Source: Variovorax sp. PBS-H4 | Lineage (GTDB): Bacteria > Pseudomonadota > Gammaproteobacteria > Burkholderiales > Burkholderiaceae_C | NCBI RefSeq assembly: GCF_901827205.1 | Contig: NZ_LR594675.1 | Span: 3,534,001 to 3,598,000, forward strand | Length of the DNA stretch: 64,000 nt | Direction of reading: 5' to 3' | Shown here: piece after piece, positions 54,551 to 63,849 of the stretch | Numbering within the stretch: position 1 is the stretch's first letter | Layout of the letters: every line of letters begins with the position of its first letter | Translations under genes and position numbers: made by a program | The notes under the pieces: generated by a model | What the model saw: the letters and a program-made list of their open reading frames with translations, nothing else | Database searches by the model: none | What the model was told of the DNA's origin: nothing

Positions 54551-55822
54551 CTATTCGACCGCTACCGTGCCCGTCAACCCTGCGGGCGACGTTCCGCTGT
54601 GCTTGTAGTCCGGACTCATAGGCACTGCCGTCTCCCGCATGACCGCCACCGGCGTGCGGTAGCGCTCTGCCATCTCGCGCTCTTCATCGGTGCGAATCTG
54701 CGCCTGCATGTAAGCGCCCAGGTGCCGCGCGTGCTCGACGATTGCCGAACCATACGCAAGGCGCGGCTGCTCATAGGCCTTTAAGGCTGCGGTAACGTCG
54801 TTGCTGCTTTCCAAAGCGCCCAGCAGTGCCATCGCATCGCCCGCCGCCTTGGTCACACCCATGCCGCAGTGGGGGCGCGCGACGAACGCCGCATCGCCAA
54901 GCAGCGCGATCCGGCCGAATGCGAGCTGGCTGCTTTCAAGGTCGTAGATCGGCTGGAAGAAAAGTGATTCGGTCTTCTCGACGACTTCGGCGAACTGAGG
55001 GGCGAGCGTATCGACGGCAGCTTGCCGCGCGGCAGCAACGATCTCTGGCCGAATCAGCGGTGGAGGAATGCCGTCATGCCAGACCTTGCCGGTGCTGTCG
55101 GTCAGCATGTCACGCAGGGTGGTCGGTTCATCGGCTGGCCGGTACCAGACGAAGTTGTAGCGGCGCCGGCCAGGCTCGACCGTGTTGCCCGCGCCAGCCA
55201 CCGGGTACGCAATCATTTGTTCCCGCGGGGGCAGACCGAACGCAAAGTACGGAAACAGCTCGCGCAGTACCGATTCCGACAGCGCCGATTCTTCAACCAG
55301 TCCGCGCCAGGCGACGTAGCCGGCGTACTGCGGTCGTACCTCGGAAAGCAGCGCCTGCCGCACGACTGAGCGAATGCCATCAGCCGCGATCAGTGCGTCC
55401 GCTTGAACGATTTCTCCATCGTCGAATATTGCGGTCACCGATTGCGCATCCTGCGCTACGGACGTCACGTGCTTTCCGTTGTGATAGCGACCCGGCGGAA
55501 AGGCATTCTTAAGAATGCTGTACATGCGCCCCCATGCCGTGAGAACCTGCGGCAGCTCGCGCGCGCCGACACGCTGGCCGTCTTTTGACAGCGTAATGCG
55601 CTCTTGCACCTTGATGCCGAGGGAGTCGTCGACAGTGATGCCGGCCTGCTCCAACGCCGCATCGAGTTCCGGGTGCGTAACGATGCCAGCGCCACGGCCT
55701 TCAAGCTCCTGCGCAACGCGCTCGTACACGTGCACGTCCCAGCCGGCTTTGTGCAGGAGGTTGGCCACAAGAAGCCCGCCGAGTGAGCCGCCGACGACGA
55801 TCACTTTCGTCGATCGCTTCAT
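54551..55822 (-). CDS. FAD-dependent monooxygenase (aromatic/hydroxypyridine hydroxylase type)
   Basis: A 423-residue class A flavoprotein hydroxylase. FAD motif VVGGSLGGLLVANLLHKAG, the second motif ADALIAADGIRSVVRQ (DG fingerprint) and FGRIALLGDAAFVARPHCG (GD motif) are present. Start and core (YERVAQELEGRGAGIV) resemble 2,6-dihydroxypyridine 3-hydroxylases and salicylate-type enzymes. It is the last gene of the eight-gene operon and overlaps the VOC gene by ATGA. A paralogue occurs at 58525. Aromatic substrate unknown. Confidence 0.87.
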   Translation of the reverse strand: MKRSTKVIVVGGSLGGLLVANLLHKAGWDVHVYERVAQELEGRGAGIVTHPELDAALEQAGITVDDSLGIKVQERITLSKDGQRVGARELPQVLTAWGRMYSILKNAFPPGRYHNGKHVTSVAQDAQSVTAIFDDGEIVQADALIAADGIRSVVRQALLSEVRPQYAGYVAWRGLVEESALSESVLRELFPYFAFGLPPREQMIAYPVAGAGNTVEPGRRRYNFVWYRPADEPTTLRDMLTDSTGKVWHDGIPPPLIRPEIVAAARQAAVDTLAPQFAEVVEKTESLFFQPIYDLESSQLAFGRIALLGDAAFVARPHCGMGVTKAAGDAMALLGALESSNDVTAALKAYEQPRLAYGSAIVEHARHLGAYMQAQIRTDEEREMAERYRTPVAVMRETAVPMSPDYKHSGTSPAGLTGTVAVE

Positions 55823-56304
55823 GATGCTTCCCTCGAGACAGTGGTGGACACACCATCCGCCGTGGCTCGCCCGGCCGCTTCTTCTGCCGGAAAGTTGAGC
55901 TCGATCGTGATCCCGGACGGGTCCTCGACGAACACCTGATGCAGGCCGAGGCCTGGCACCGTGCGTTCGCGAAACTTCAGGCCAGCGCGTTCAAGTTGCT
56001 CGACCATGTTGTCGAGGTTGGTCGCGAGAAAGGCGAGGTGGTCGACCGCAGCGCTGCCATGAAGGGCCGATGCGTCCTTGTCGCCCAGGTATTCGATCAG
56101 GCCGTCGGGATCGTTCTTGTCGATCCCAATGAGGTGCACCACGCCGAATTCGGCCTCGTCACCGCCGCGGTACATCCAGGCTCCGGGAAATTGGAACGGG
56201 GGCCTGAAGCCCTCCTTGAAACCGAGCACGTCACTGTAGAAGCGCCGAGACGCATCGAGGTCTGTCGTTCTTACGGAAAAGTGGGCGAGCTTGCTGATCG
56301 GCAT
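55819..56304 (-). CDS. VOC-superfamily protein (glyoxalase/extradiol dioxygenase fold)
   Basis: A 161-residue vicinal-oxygen-chelate protein with a pair of beta-alpha-beta-beta-beta units. Candidate metal ligands are His in LAHFSVRTTDL, His in FGVVHLIG and Glu in GITIELNFP, the usual H-H-E set. With two ring hydroxylases in the same operon it may be a ring-cleavage dioxygenase, or an isomerase or lactonase. Overlaps the last hydroxylase gene by four bases. Confidence 0.82.
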   Translation of the reverse strand: MPISKLAHFSVRTTDLDASRRFYSDVLGFKEGFRPPFQFPGAWMYRGGDEAEFGVVHLIGIDKNDPDGLIEYLGDKDASALHGSAAVDHLAFLATNLDNMVEQLERAGLKFRERTVPGLGLHQVFVEDPSGITIELNFPAEEAAGRATADGVSTTVSREAS

Positions 56305-56350
56305 GAAAGCCTCCGTGGGTTGAGGTGGATGAATTTGCTCGACTGCGGCG

Positions 56351-57610
56351 TCAGGTTTCGGCTGCCGCGTGCATGAATTGCCGGGTGGCGCGTGCCTCAG
56401 TCACTGCGTCCGCGATGTAGGCGGCGATCGGCATAGCCGAAGTCGCAGCAGGCGAAGGCGCGTTGCAGACATGCAGCGTGCGTGTTGTGCTGCGGATCAG
56501 GAAGTCGTGGACCAACGTGCCGTCGCGCATCACGGCCTGGGCCCGGATGCCGCTCTTGTGGGGCTGCAGGTCGTCAATGGACAGCTCCGGGCAGTACTTG
56601 CGGCACAGGGCGAGGTAGCGCTGTTTGCTCAGCGAACTGCGCATCTCATCAATGCCTGACCGCAGATTTGCCCGGGCGACGCGCCAGAAGCCCGGGAAAG
56701 CCAAGGTCTGGGCTGCATCGCGTGCCCTAAATGCGAACTTGCCGTAGCCCTCGCGTGCGAGACTGAACACGGCGTTCGGGCCAACCGTTACGTAGCCGCC
56801 GATCATTCGGGTCAGGTGCACGCCGAGAAACGGCAGCGCTGGATCGGGCACCGGGTAGATCAGGTGCTTGACGATGTCGTTCTTCTCTTCGCGCAGCCGG
56901 TAGTACTCCCCGCGAAACGGAACGATCTGGAAGTCGTCGGCCAAGCCGCTCATGGCTGCGATCCGATCCGCCATGAGTCCGGCACAGGCGACGAGCCGAG
57001 CGGCTTCGACGTCGCCGTCGCTCGTCTCCACCGTCACGCGGTCTGCCGCTTCCCGGATTCCCAGCACGGTGCGACCGAAGCGGATCGACCCGCCCATGCG
57101 CTCGACATCCTTTGCCAGGGCCAGCGCCACCTGCGTGTAGTCGACGATCGATGTTTCCGGCACCAGCATCCCCGCGATACCGTCGATACGGGGTTCGGCG
57201 ACCTTCAGCTGCTGCGCGTCGAGCCGCGACACGTTCAGGCCGTTCGCGCGGCAGCGCTGCTCGAGTTCAGCCAGCCGGCCGCGCTCCAGCTCTGACGTGG
57301 CGACGATCAGCTTGCCGCAGTTGTCCACCGCAATCCCATGCTCCTCGCAAAGTTTCAGCGTGGCTGCAGCGCCGGCCTTGCAAAGCCTGGCTTTCAGCGA
57401 GCCGGGCGCGTAGTAGACCCCGGCATGAACCACGCCGCTGTTGCGTCCGGTTTGATGCATTGCGGGCTGCTTCTCCTTTTCAAGCAGGAGCAGAGAGCAA
57501 CCGGATTTGCGTCGTAGCAGCTCGCGCGCGGTTGCGAGGCCTACGATCCCCGCGCCCACGACGATGTAGTCGTACGGCGGAGCAGCTGAATGGTTGCGGG
57601 CGGCCTTCAT
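56351..57610 (-). CDS. lhgO: L-2-hydroxyglutarate oxidase-like flavoprotein
   Basis: A 419-residue FAD oxidoreductase. The start YDYIVVGAGIVGLATAREL and the strong LhgO segments QTGRNSGVVHAGVYY, IVPFRGEYYRL and VHLTRMIGGYVTVGPNAV are all present. LhgO oxidises L-2-hydroxyglutarate to 2-oxoglutarate and feeds electrons to the quinone pool. In this operon a C5 hydroxy-dicarboxylate may be the final intermediate before the TCA cycle, or the enzyme may have a related substrate. Confidence 0.85.
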   Translation of the reverse strand: MKAARNHSAAPPYDYIVVGAGIVGLATARELLRRKSGCSLLLLEKEKQPAMHQTGRNSGVVHAGVYYAPGSLKARLCKAGAAATLKLCEEHGIAVDNCGKLIVATSELERGRLAELEQRCRANGLNVSRLDAQQLKVAEPRIDGIAGMLVPETSIVDYTQVALALAKDVERMGGSIRFGRTVLGIREAADRVTVETSDGDVEAARLVACAGLMADRIAAMSGLADDFQIVPFRGEYYRLREEKNDIVKHLIYPVPDPALPFLGVHLTRMIGGYVTVGPNAVFSLAREGYGKFAFRARDAAQTLAFPGFWRVARANLRSGIDEMRSSLSKQRYLALCRKYCPELSIDDLQPHKSGIRAQAVMRDGTLVHDFLIRSTTRTLHVCNAPSPAATSAMPIAAYIADAVTEARATRQFMHAAAET

Positions 57611-57613
57611 GGC

Positions 57614-58528
57614 TCAGCTCACCGAGCGGATCTTCGGTTCACCATTCGCGCTTTCCCATTTCTCCCAACGCTCGGCGTCGTTCTCGTCGCGCAAGGTCGC
57701 CGTATCGGCGAGCGCAATCTCGGCAATCTGGTCCTTGCGCATGGCGACGACGCCTTCGTGGCCCAATGCGTACTCGAGGAAACGGCCCAGCGACCGCACT
57801 CGGAATGGCCGACCTGCAACCCGGTCGTGAGTGCTGACCGACATCATGCGGCGCCGCTTGGCGGCCTCTTCGTACAGCTGGTCGAATTCGTCCTTGAGTT
57901 GTCGTTCGAAATCGCCCGACGAGAAGTTGTAGGTTTCGTGCTGGATGATGTCGTTCAGAGTCAGGCTGTACGGCACTACTGCGAAGTCTTTGCCACGAAC
58001 CGGAATGATGAACGGCTCGTCGCGGCTCACGTCGTCAATGTGGTACTTGAAGCCGAGGTCCTGAAGCACTTTCAGCGTGTTGATCGTGCCGCGCATCGCG
58101 GCACCGTTGTAGCCGACTGGACGAACCCCGGCAGCTCGCTCGATGCTCTTGACGTTGTCTTCAATGAACTTCTTCTCGTCCTCGAACTGCAGGTCGTACT
58201 GCTGCACCCAGTCCCGCCCGTGAGCGGCGGCTTCGTGGCCGCGCTCGACGATCTCTTTCGCGAGGCTCGGTGTGCGATCGACCGCCGAACCCACCATGTG
58301 CGAGGTGAATTTGACCTTGTGCTTGTCGAACAGGTCCATCAGCCGCTGCGCGCCTTCCTGGAAACCGTAGCGATACCAGGAGCGGGTCGGAAAATCCGGA
58401 TAGCCTGGTTTCATGTCGAACGCATGCAGTGGCCCGAGTGGGCTGTATGGGGCTTCTCCGCCGGCTTCGAACTGCATTGAAAAGGAAAGAACGAGCCGGA
58501 TGTCGTCCGGCCAAAAGCCTTGATTCAT
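57614..58528 (-). CDS. Polysaccharide-deacetylase-fold hydrolase (PuuE/cyclic-imide-hydrolase-like)
   Basis: A 304-residue NodB-fold protein related to PuuE allantoinase. Typical segments: RGHEAAAHGRDWVQQYD, GVRPVGYNGAAM and SVSTHDRVAGRPFR, followed by ALGHEGVVAMRKDQIAEIA. PuuE-like members open cyclic amides or imides, so a role on a nitrogen heterocycle or amide intermediate is plausible here. The start overlaps the upstream hydroxylase stop (ATGA), and the next gene lies three bases on. True polysaccharide deacetylation is unlikely because there is no signal peptide. Confidence 0.82.
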   Translation of the reverse strand: MNQGFWPDDIRLVLSFSMQFEAGGEAPYSPLGPLHAFDMKPGYPDFPTRSWYRYGFQEGAQRLMDLFDKHKVKFTSHMVGSAVDRTPSLAKEIVERGHEAAAHGRDWVQQYDLQFEDEKKFIEDNVKSIERAAGVRPVGYNGAAMRGTINTLKVLQDLGFKYHIDDVSRDEPFIIPVRGKDFAVVPYSLTLNDIIQHETYNFSSGDFERQLKDEFDQLYEEAAKRRRMMSVSTHDRVAGRPFRVRSLGRFLEYALGHEGVVAMRKDQIAEIALADTATLRDENDAERWEKWESANGEPKIRSVS

Positions 58529-59832
58529 ATTTGCTCCGATTGATTGGAAGATGAAGTGGCGGGCGCTGGTTGCTGCAGTCTCACCTCGCGCACGAAAGAG
58601 GAGGAAGCGGTGTGCTTGAGCATTGCCGAGACGCTGTGCAGCTCTTTCCAGCGTTCACGTTCTTCGGGCGGCACGGCAGATCCGCTCTTGTGCATGAACT
58701 CGCCAAGCTCGCGCCCGCTCGCGAACGCACGCCACGCGGCTGGTACGCGCTCGGCGTTGAAGCGCGCGAGACCATCAGCCACATCGATTTCCGGCGACGC
58801 TAAGCACCGGGCCAGGCTTTGCCCGTCTTCAGCCGCTTTGGTCACGCCCATGCCGATGTGCGGCCGACCGACCGACGCGGCATCGCCGACCAGCGCAACG
58901 CGGCCGAACACCATCGACGGGGAAAAGTGGTCGTAGATCGGCGTGAAGAAAGGTCGGTCGATTCCGAGCAGCGATTCGTAGAACGGCCACGGCAGAAAGC
59001 CTTTGGCATCCGACTTCAGGCCGTCGATCACATCCCGCCTGATCTTCGGCGGCGGGATCGACACGTCGTACTGGAGGCCCTCTTCGTCCACCAGCATCGA
59101 CTTGAGCAACTCGGCATCGGCACGCCGGTACCAGACCCAGTTGAAGCGGCGCGAACCGGCGCGTAGGTCGTTGTTCGGCCCGGCGATGGGATAGCCGATG
59201 ATCTCGTTGTGGGCGGGCAGGAAGAACGCAAACTTCTCGAAGATTGCGGCGTGCACTTCGGGGCTCAGATCTCGCTCGTCCGCAAGGCCACGCCAGACGA
59301 CGTAGCCCGCATACTCGGGCGTGACCTGCGGCAAAAACCTGGCGCGCACCGTGGACCGAAAGCCGTCTGCGCCGATCAGCAAATCAGCCTGTTCGCTTCG
59401 GCCGTTGGAAAACACCGCGGTGACGCCGTCCGCGTCCTGCCTGATGTCTTGCAAATTGCAGCCCAGGTGATGGTTTTCGTGCGGGATCGTCGCCCGCATC
59501 AGGCTGTGCAAGCGGTCCCACGACGTGACGATCTGCGGGTAGGCGAGCCGTTCGATCGGCTTGCCGGTGGAGTCCAGCGCGACCCGCTCGTTGATGCTGA
59601 CGCCCAGATCGGCGAGTGACGCGCCTGCATCGGTCAACGCTCGCAGCAGTTCGTCGTGCGTCACGATGCCGGCTCCGCGACCGAACAGTTCGACATCAGA
59701 CCGTTCGTACAGGTCGACGTCCCATCCCACGCGGCGCAGCAGAGAGGCCGCGAACAGCCCGGCCATCGAGCCGCCGATCACGACCGCGCGGCGTTTGCGG
59801 TTGTCGGAGGTTTTCATCTGTTCTGCCCCCAT
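58525..59832 (-). CDS. FAD-dependent monooxygenase (aromatic/hydroxypyridine hydroxylase type)
   Basis: A 435-residue class A flavin hydroxylase and paralogue of the one at 54551. FAD motif VVIGGSMAGLFAASLLRR, YERSDVELFGRGAGIV, DG motif QADLLIGADGFRSTVR and GD motif FGRVALVGDAASVGRPHIG. ATG 59832 or ATG 59817 may be the start; the second has a GGGGGCAG site in front. It follows the TRAP receptor gene by six bases. Two different hydroxylases in one operon suggest two successive ring hydroxylations. Confidence 0.87.
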   Translation of the reverse strand: MGAEQMKTSDNRKRRAVVIGGSMAGLFAASLLRRVGWDVDLYERSDVELFGRGAGIVTHDELLRALTDAGASLADLGVSINERVALDSTGKPIERLAYPQIVTSWDRLHSLMRATIPHENHHLGCNLQDIRQDADGVTAVFSNGRSEQADLLIGADGFRSTVRARFLPQVTPEYAGYVVWRGLADERDLSPEVHAAIFEKFAFFLPAHNEIIGYPIAGPNNDLRAGSRRFNWVWYRRADAELLKSMLVDEEGLQYDVSIPPPKIRRDVIDGLKSDAKGFLPWPFYESLLGIDRPFFTPIYDHFSPSMVFGRVALVGDAASVGRPHIGMGVTKAAEDGQSLARCLASPEIDVADGLARFNAERVPAAWRAFASGRELGEFMHKSGSAVPPEERERWKELHSVSAMLKHTASSSFVREVRLQQPAPATSSSNQSEQI

Positions 59833-59838
59833 CTGGTA

Positions 59839-60900
59839 TCACTTCTGGATGACATAGGGAACCGGCGTCTCGACGCCCGCCTCTTTGAGGTGCTTCAGAT
59901 AAGCACTAAGGATCGCCGGCGCCGGCATCCCGCTGCGCTTGGCTTCCTGCGCCATCTGGTTCGGCCAGTCCTTCAGGCCTTTGGCCCATTCAACTCGCGC
60001 CGCAGGTGCCACCGCCGTGACTTTCGCGATTTTTCCTAGCTCCGCGAGCGCTTCCTTGTTGTTCTGGTCGAGGCTCTCCGCCTGGCGAATTTCGTATTCC
60101 TTCGCGACTTCCAGCACGATGCCCTGCACTTCCTTGGGCAGCTTCTTCCAGGTGCGCGAATTGACGGTCATCGCGTTGACCATCACGGAACCAAAATCGA
60201 CCAGCTTGTAGTTGGGCGCAGGCTCGTAGAACTTGAATGAGTTGTAGGCCGACGGAAACATGATCCAGCCTGAGTACAGGCCGGACTTGAGGCCGTTGTA
60301 GCCGTCTGGCAGGTTCGACGACACGCCGACTGCGCCCGATCCTTGCAGCCAGGGCAGATTCGGGCCAGCGGCACCGATCTTCTTGCCCTGCAAGTCGGAC
60401 AGGCTTTCCCACGCGAAGGTGGTCCCCAGGTTGTAGTTGTCGTAGCCGGAGATCGCGATCAACTTCTGGTTGAACTTTTTCTCGAACACTTCCGACAATT
60501 GCGGAAACTCGTCGTAGACCTGCCGAGTCGCCTTGGCAGCAGCGACTGCGCTCTTCGGACCGAATGGCACCCAGTACGGAAAGTTGTGCATGAACAGGCG
60601 CGATTGCTCGAAGCACATGCAATAGCTGCCGATGTCGAGCAAGCCTAGTTCCACGGCGTTCAGGGTCTCGTTGACCTTGGCGACCGAACCACCGTAGGCC
60701 TCGGTGAAGGCGACCTCGTGCTTGGTCCGCTCCTTGACCCGTTTGACGACTTCAGGCACGAAGAACTTCGACATCTCTGTCACGTAGACCGTCGCGCCAA
60801 CCGGGTGGCCCGAACCGATGCGCAAGGTGAATGTGTCGGCTCTTGCAGCCTGGCCAGCCAGAGCGGAGATAACAGCGAGCGCAAGAATGCTTTTCTTCAT
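59839..60900 (-). CDS. TRAP transporter periplasmic receptor (DctP family)
   Basis: A 353-residue solute receptor. The signal peptide ends near residue 21 (AGQAARAD). Family features: LRIGSGHPVGATVYV, HEVAFTEAYGGSVAKVNETL and VELGLLDIG near residue 90, and the conserved substrate-binding region SDLQGKKIGAAG. It works with the DctQ and DctM subunits encoded just upstream. The ligand is presumably the carboxylated aromatic or heterocyclic compound hydroxylated by the downstream enzymes. Confidence 0.92.
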   Translation of the reverse strand: MKKSILALAVISALAGQAARADTFTLRIGSGHPVGATVYVTEMSKFFVPEVVKRVKERTKHEVAFTEAYGGSVAKVNETLNAVELGLLDIGSYCMCFEQSRLFMHNFPYWVPFGPKSAVAAAKATRQVYDEFPQLSEVFEKKFNQKLIAISGYDNYNLGTTFAWESLSDLQGKKIGAAGPNLPWLQGSGAVGVSSNLPDGYNGLKSGLYSGWIMFPSAYNSFKFYEPAPNYKLVDFGSVMVNAMTVNSRTWKKLPKEVQGIVLEVAKEYEIRQAESLDQNNKEALAELGKIAKVTAVAPAARVEWAKGLKDWPNQMAQEAKRSGMPAPAILSAYLKHLKEAGVETPVPYVIQK

Positions 60901-60948
60901 GGGTTGTCTCCAGTTGAGGCAGTAAAAGAAGAGGAAGGAAAGACGCAG

Positions 60949-62277
60949 CTAGTTGACCGAGGGCAGCCAGCTCGCAAGCGACGGAAACCAGTAGACGGCC
61001 GCGACCATGCCGAGCAACAGGACCCAGTAAGGCGCTGCGCCAAGGAAGATGGTCGACAACGGCGTTTGCGGCTCGTTGATCGCAGCTTTAACAGTGAAAA
61101 CTGCGATGCCGAATGGCGGCGTGATGATCCCGACCTCGATCGCGAGGATGCCGATAATCGCGAATGCAAGCGGGTCGATGCCCATCTGTTGCGCCAGAGG
61201 CGCAAAGATCGGCACTGTGAGCAGGATGATCGAGGTCGAATCGACGAACATTCCGAGCACGAACCAGACCAGAACCATCACGACGATCACCATGCCCGCG
61301 CCCAGGCCGAGGCCGGCCATCGCGACCTGGATCGTCTCACCGACGCCGCCCAAGGCGAGCAGACGCGAATACATCTGCGCGAAGATCAGCAGGAACATGA
61401 TCGGCGCCGATGTGCGGCCGGTCGCCAGAATGGCGGCACGCAGACCGGCCCATCGCATACCCTTGGCCAGCGAAAGGACCAGCGCGACGATCACGCCGAT
61501 ACCGGCGCCTTCGGTCGGGGTGAACAGTCCGGCCCAGATGCCGCCGAGCACGGTGAACACGGCTAGCCCACATCCGAAGCTGCCGAGCAGCTCATCTCGA
61601 GTGGCCGGAGTTGCGGCGGGCGACACCGCCTCGGTAGCTCTTGGCGATTTGCCGAATTTCTCGGGGCTCACGATCGCGCGGACAACGCACAGGACCGCGT
61701 AACACAGGGCGAGCAGCAAGCCGGGGATGACGCCCGCGACGAACAGCTTGCCGATGGATTGCTGTGTCAGGATGCCCCAGATGATCATCAGCACGCTGGG
61801 CGGGATCAGCATGCCAAGCGCCGAACTGCCCGCCACGCATCCGAGTGCGATGCGCTTGTCGTAGCCGGCTTTCACCATCACCGGGTAGGCAATGCGGCTG
61901 AAAGCTGCCGCCGATGCCACGCTGACTCCGACGACGGCCGCGAACACCGCATTGCCAGCCACCGTGGAGACCGCGAGCGAGCCGGGCACACGCTTGAGCA
62001 AACGGCTGAGCGACGTGAACAGATCCGCCGCTGCGCCGCTGCGAGCGATCAGTTCGCCCATCAGCACGAACAGCGGGATCACTGCAAAGACGTAGCCGCG
62101 AATCGCCTCGAATGCTGTGGTGCCGAGCAGCCCGAACGCAATATCAGCGCTCTGTGTCAACACTGCCAGGCCAACGACGCTGGCGACGCCGAGCGAAGTG
62201 ACTACCGGGATTCCGATCAGAACCAGAAAGATAAGCCCGGCGATGACCAGCGCAGAGAATGCGGCTCCCCCGCTCAT
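60949..62277 (-). CDS. TRAP transporter large permease subunit (DctM)
   Basis: A 442-residue membrane protein with about twelve helices. Family signatures include FVLIGIPVVTSLGVA-like sequence at the N-terminus, VSVASAAAFSRIAYPVMV, GSSALGMLIPPSVLMIIWG and TPTEGAGIGV. It overlaps the small subunit gene by four bases (ATGA). The transporter uses the sodium gradient to take up the bound acid. Confidence 0.94.
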   Translation of the reverse strand: MSGGAAFSALVIAGLIFLVLIGIPVVTSLGVASVVGLAVLTQSADIAFGLLGTTAFEAIRGYVFAVIPLFVLMGELIARSGAAADLFTSLSRLLKRVPGSLAVSTVAGNAVFAAVVGVSVASAAAFSRIAYPVMVKAGYDKRIALGCVAGSSALGMLIPPSVLMIIWGILTQQSIGKLFVAGVIPGLLLALCYAVLCVVRAIVSPEKFGKSPRATEAVSPAATPATRDELLGSFGCGLAVFTVLGGIWAGLFTPTEGAGIGVIVALVLSLAKGMRWAGLRAAILATGRTSAPIMFLLIFAQMYSRLLALGGVGETIQVAMAGLGLGAGMVIVVMVLVWFVLGMFVDSTSIILLTVPIFAPLAQQMGIDPLAFAIIGILAIEVGIITPPFGIAVFTVKAAINEPQTPLSTIFLGAAPYWVLLLGMVAAVYWFPSLASWLPSVN

Positions 62278-62921
62278 GCTGCCTCCGACGCGGTTTCGAT
62301 GTCGCCGAAACAGATCGTGCGCAGCAGCACGACGACAAAGTTGATCGCAGCCAGAACGCTGGCGGCCACGACAACGGTGCGGATGGGCGCGGTGGGCACT
62401 TTGAGCGAACCCGCGACGCCGTCGAACTCACCAATGCGCCAGGCTTCCACCATTCCATCCCAAGAGCTGTAGGCAACAGCTGCAAAGAGCACTGCGCCGA
62501 GCGCACAGGCCACTATGAAGAGTGCCTTGCGCACGGTTGTGGGCAGCACGTCGTCAAGCATCTCGACCCGCAGGAAGCCACCGCAGCGAATTGAATGCGC
62601 CAGTTGCAAGAAGGCGATCACGACGATCGCGTTGCTGACGATCTCCGCCGTACCGGCAATCGGGCTCGAGAACGCGCCTCGAGCGAGAACGTCGATGAGG
62701 ATCAGGATGGCCAAGCCGAACAGAGCGAAGGCTGCGACCACGTGCAGCTTCTCGTTGATCGACTTCAGGCTCCGGTCCAGCGCAATAAGGATTCCACGCC
62801 CGCCGGAGCTCCCACTATTAACCTTGTGGTCACTACCAACCTTTCCAGCCAATGCCGCTGATCTCGCGAAATTTGGACTTGAGCTGGAATCCGATGCCGA
62901 AGGATTTCCGGGTGACTTCAT
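62274..62921 (-). CDS. TRAP transporter small permease subunit (DctQ)
   Basis: A 215-residue protein with four predicted helices (AAFALFGLAILILIDVLARG; AFLQLAHSIRCGGFLRVEML). I chose ATG 62921, ten bases after the AAGGAG site at 62931-62936; ATG 62927 is close to the same site. An in-frame start at 62984 is rejected because it lies upstream of the predicted promoter. First gene of the eight-gene operon. Confidence 0.82.
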   Translation of the reverse strand: MKSPGNPSASDSSSSPNFARSAALAGKVGSDHKVNSGSSGGRGILIALDRSLKSINEKLHVVAAFALFGLAILILIDVLARGAFSSPIAGTAEIVSNAIVVIAFLQLAHSIRCGGFLRVEMLDDVLPTTVRKALFIVACALGAVLFAAVAYSSWDGMVEAWRIGEFDGVAGSLKVPTAPIRTVVVAASVLAAINFVVVLLRTICFGDIETASEAA

Positions 62922-62946
62922 GAGCATTGTCTCCTTAGTTTCGCGA

Positions 62947-62975
62947 ACTTTATTGATCAGATGGTCACTTGTCAA
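62947..62975 (-). promoter_or_regulatory. Predicted sigma-70 promoter of the TRAP/hydroxylase operon
   Basis: On the minus strand a perfect -35 (TTGACA, 62975-62970) is followed after 17 bases by a -10-like TAAAGT (62952-62947). Transcription would start near 62940, just before the DctQ ribosome-binding site. The segment TTGATCAGATGG...TTGTCAA (62953-62975) is an imperfect dyad that overlaps the promoter and could be the operator of the divergent TetR protein. Confidence 0.5.
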
Positions 62976-63050
62976 CGATGTCATAGGTTTCTATGCGTAA
63001 CCCAATCAGGGCCTGCAGGCCTTCTTCCCAGGAAAACGATCCCCGGCGCT

Positions 63051-63800
63051 ATGATGGCTATAGACCAACTGCTCACCCTGCAGGAGCATTCTTTGAACGA
63101 AACAGCGATTCCCCCCCCCATGCCGCGCAACGCGCGTCTGCGCCCAGAGGAGCGCGAGCGCTTGATCGTGCGAGGTGCGGTGTCTTATTTCTCGGACGTC
63201 GGGTTTGACGGCGACCTGAGAGAACTGGCCAAGCGGCTGGGGATTACCCATTCGCTCCTGTTCCGTTACTTCTCAACCAAGGATGCGCTGATCGAACGGG
63301 TCTACCAAGAGGTGTTCGTCAGCCGCTGGAACCCCTACTGGGAGATGATCATCGAGGACCGCTCAGTGCCGTTTCGCACTCGTCTCGTCGCCTTCTACAA
63401 GGACTACGCCAAGACCATCCTGGACCGTGAGTGGATTCGCATCTTCATGTATGCGGGGCTCAAAGGCTCGAACATCAACCAGCGATTCTTGAAGATGTTG
63501 CGTGAGCGGATTCTGGTGCCGCTTTGCCGGGAGATGCGGCACGACATGAAGCTGCCGACACCTCAACAGGTGCCGATTTCCGACTTCGAGGTCGAACTAT
63601 TCGTCGGCAACAACAGCCGTATCGTCTACATGGCGATCCGCAAGTGGATCTACGGCATGGACCTGTCGATCGAACGCGCCGACGACATTCTCGAGACCAC
63701 CCTCGACATGTTCCTCACGGGAGTCAGGCCTGTGCTGAAAGCGCACGTTGAAGCGTCCGCAGCAAGCATGCAACGCTCGCGTACGCAGAAGCCGGTGTGA
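63051..63800 (+). CDS. TetR-family transcriptional regulator
   Basis: A 249-residue regulator, divergent from the TRAP/hydroxylase operon and probably its repressor. The HTH is in the first 80 residues (ERERLIVRGAVSYFSDVGFD, LAKRLGITHSLLFRYFSTKD). The C-terminal ligand domain is all-helical (VELFVGNNSRIVYMAIRKW). The ATG ATG at 63051 is used; a later ATG at 63120 is possible because the first 23 residues are poorly conserved. Ligand unknown, likely the operon substrate. Confidence 0.87.
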   Translation: MMAIDQLLTLQEHSLNETAIPPPMPRNARLRPEERERLIVRGAVSYFSDVGFDGDLRELAKRLGITHSLLFRYFSTKDALIERVYQEVFVSRWNPYWEMIIEDRSVPFRTRLVAFYKDYAKTILDREWIRIFMYAGLKGSNINQRFLKMLRERILVPLCREMRHDMKLPTPQQVPISDFEVELFVGNNSRIVYMAIRKWIYGMDLSIERADDILETTLDMFLTGVRPVLKAHVEASAASMQRSRTQKPV

Positions 63801-63849
63801 ACCCGTTGCGTACCGTGCGCCTTCTCAGTTTGGGGACAGGCGAACCCGC

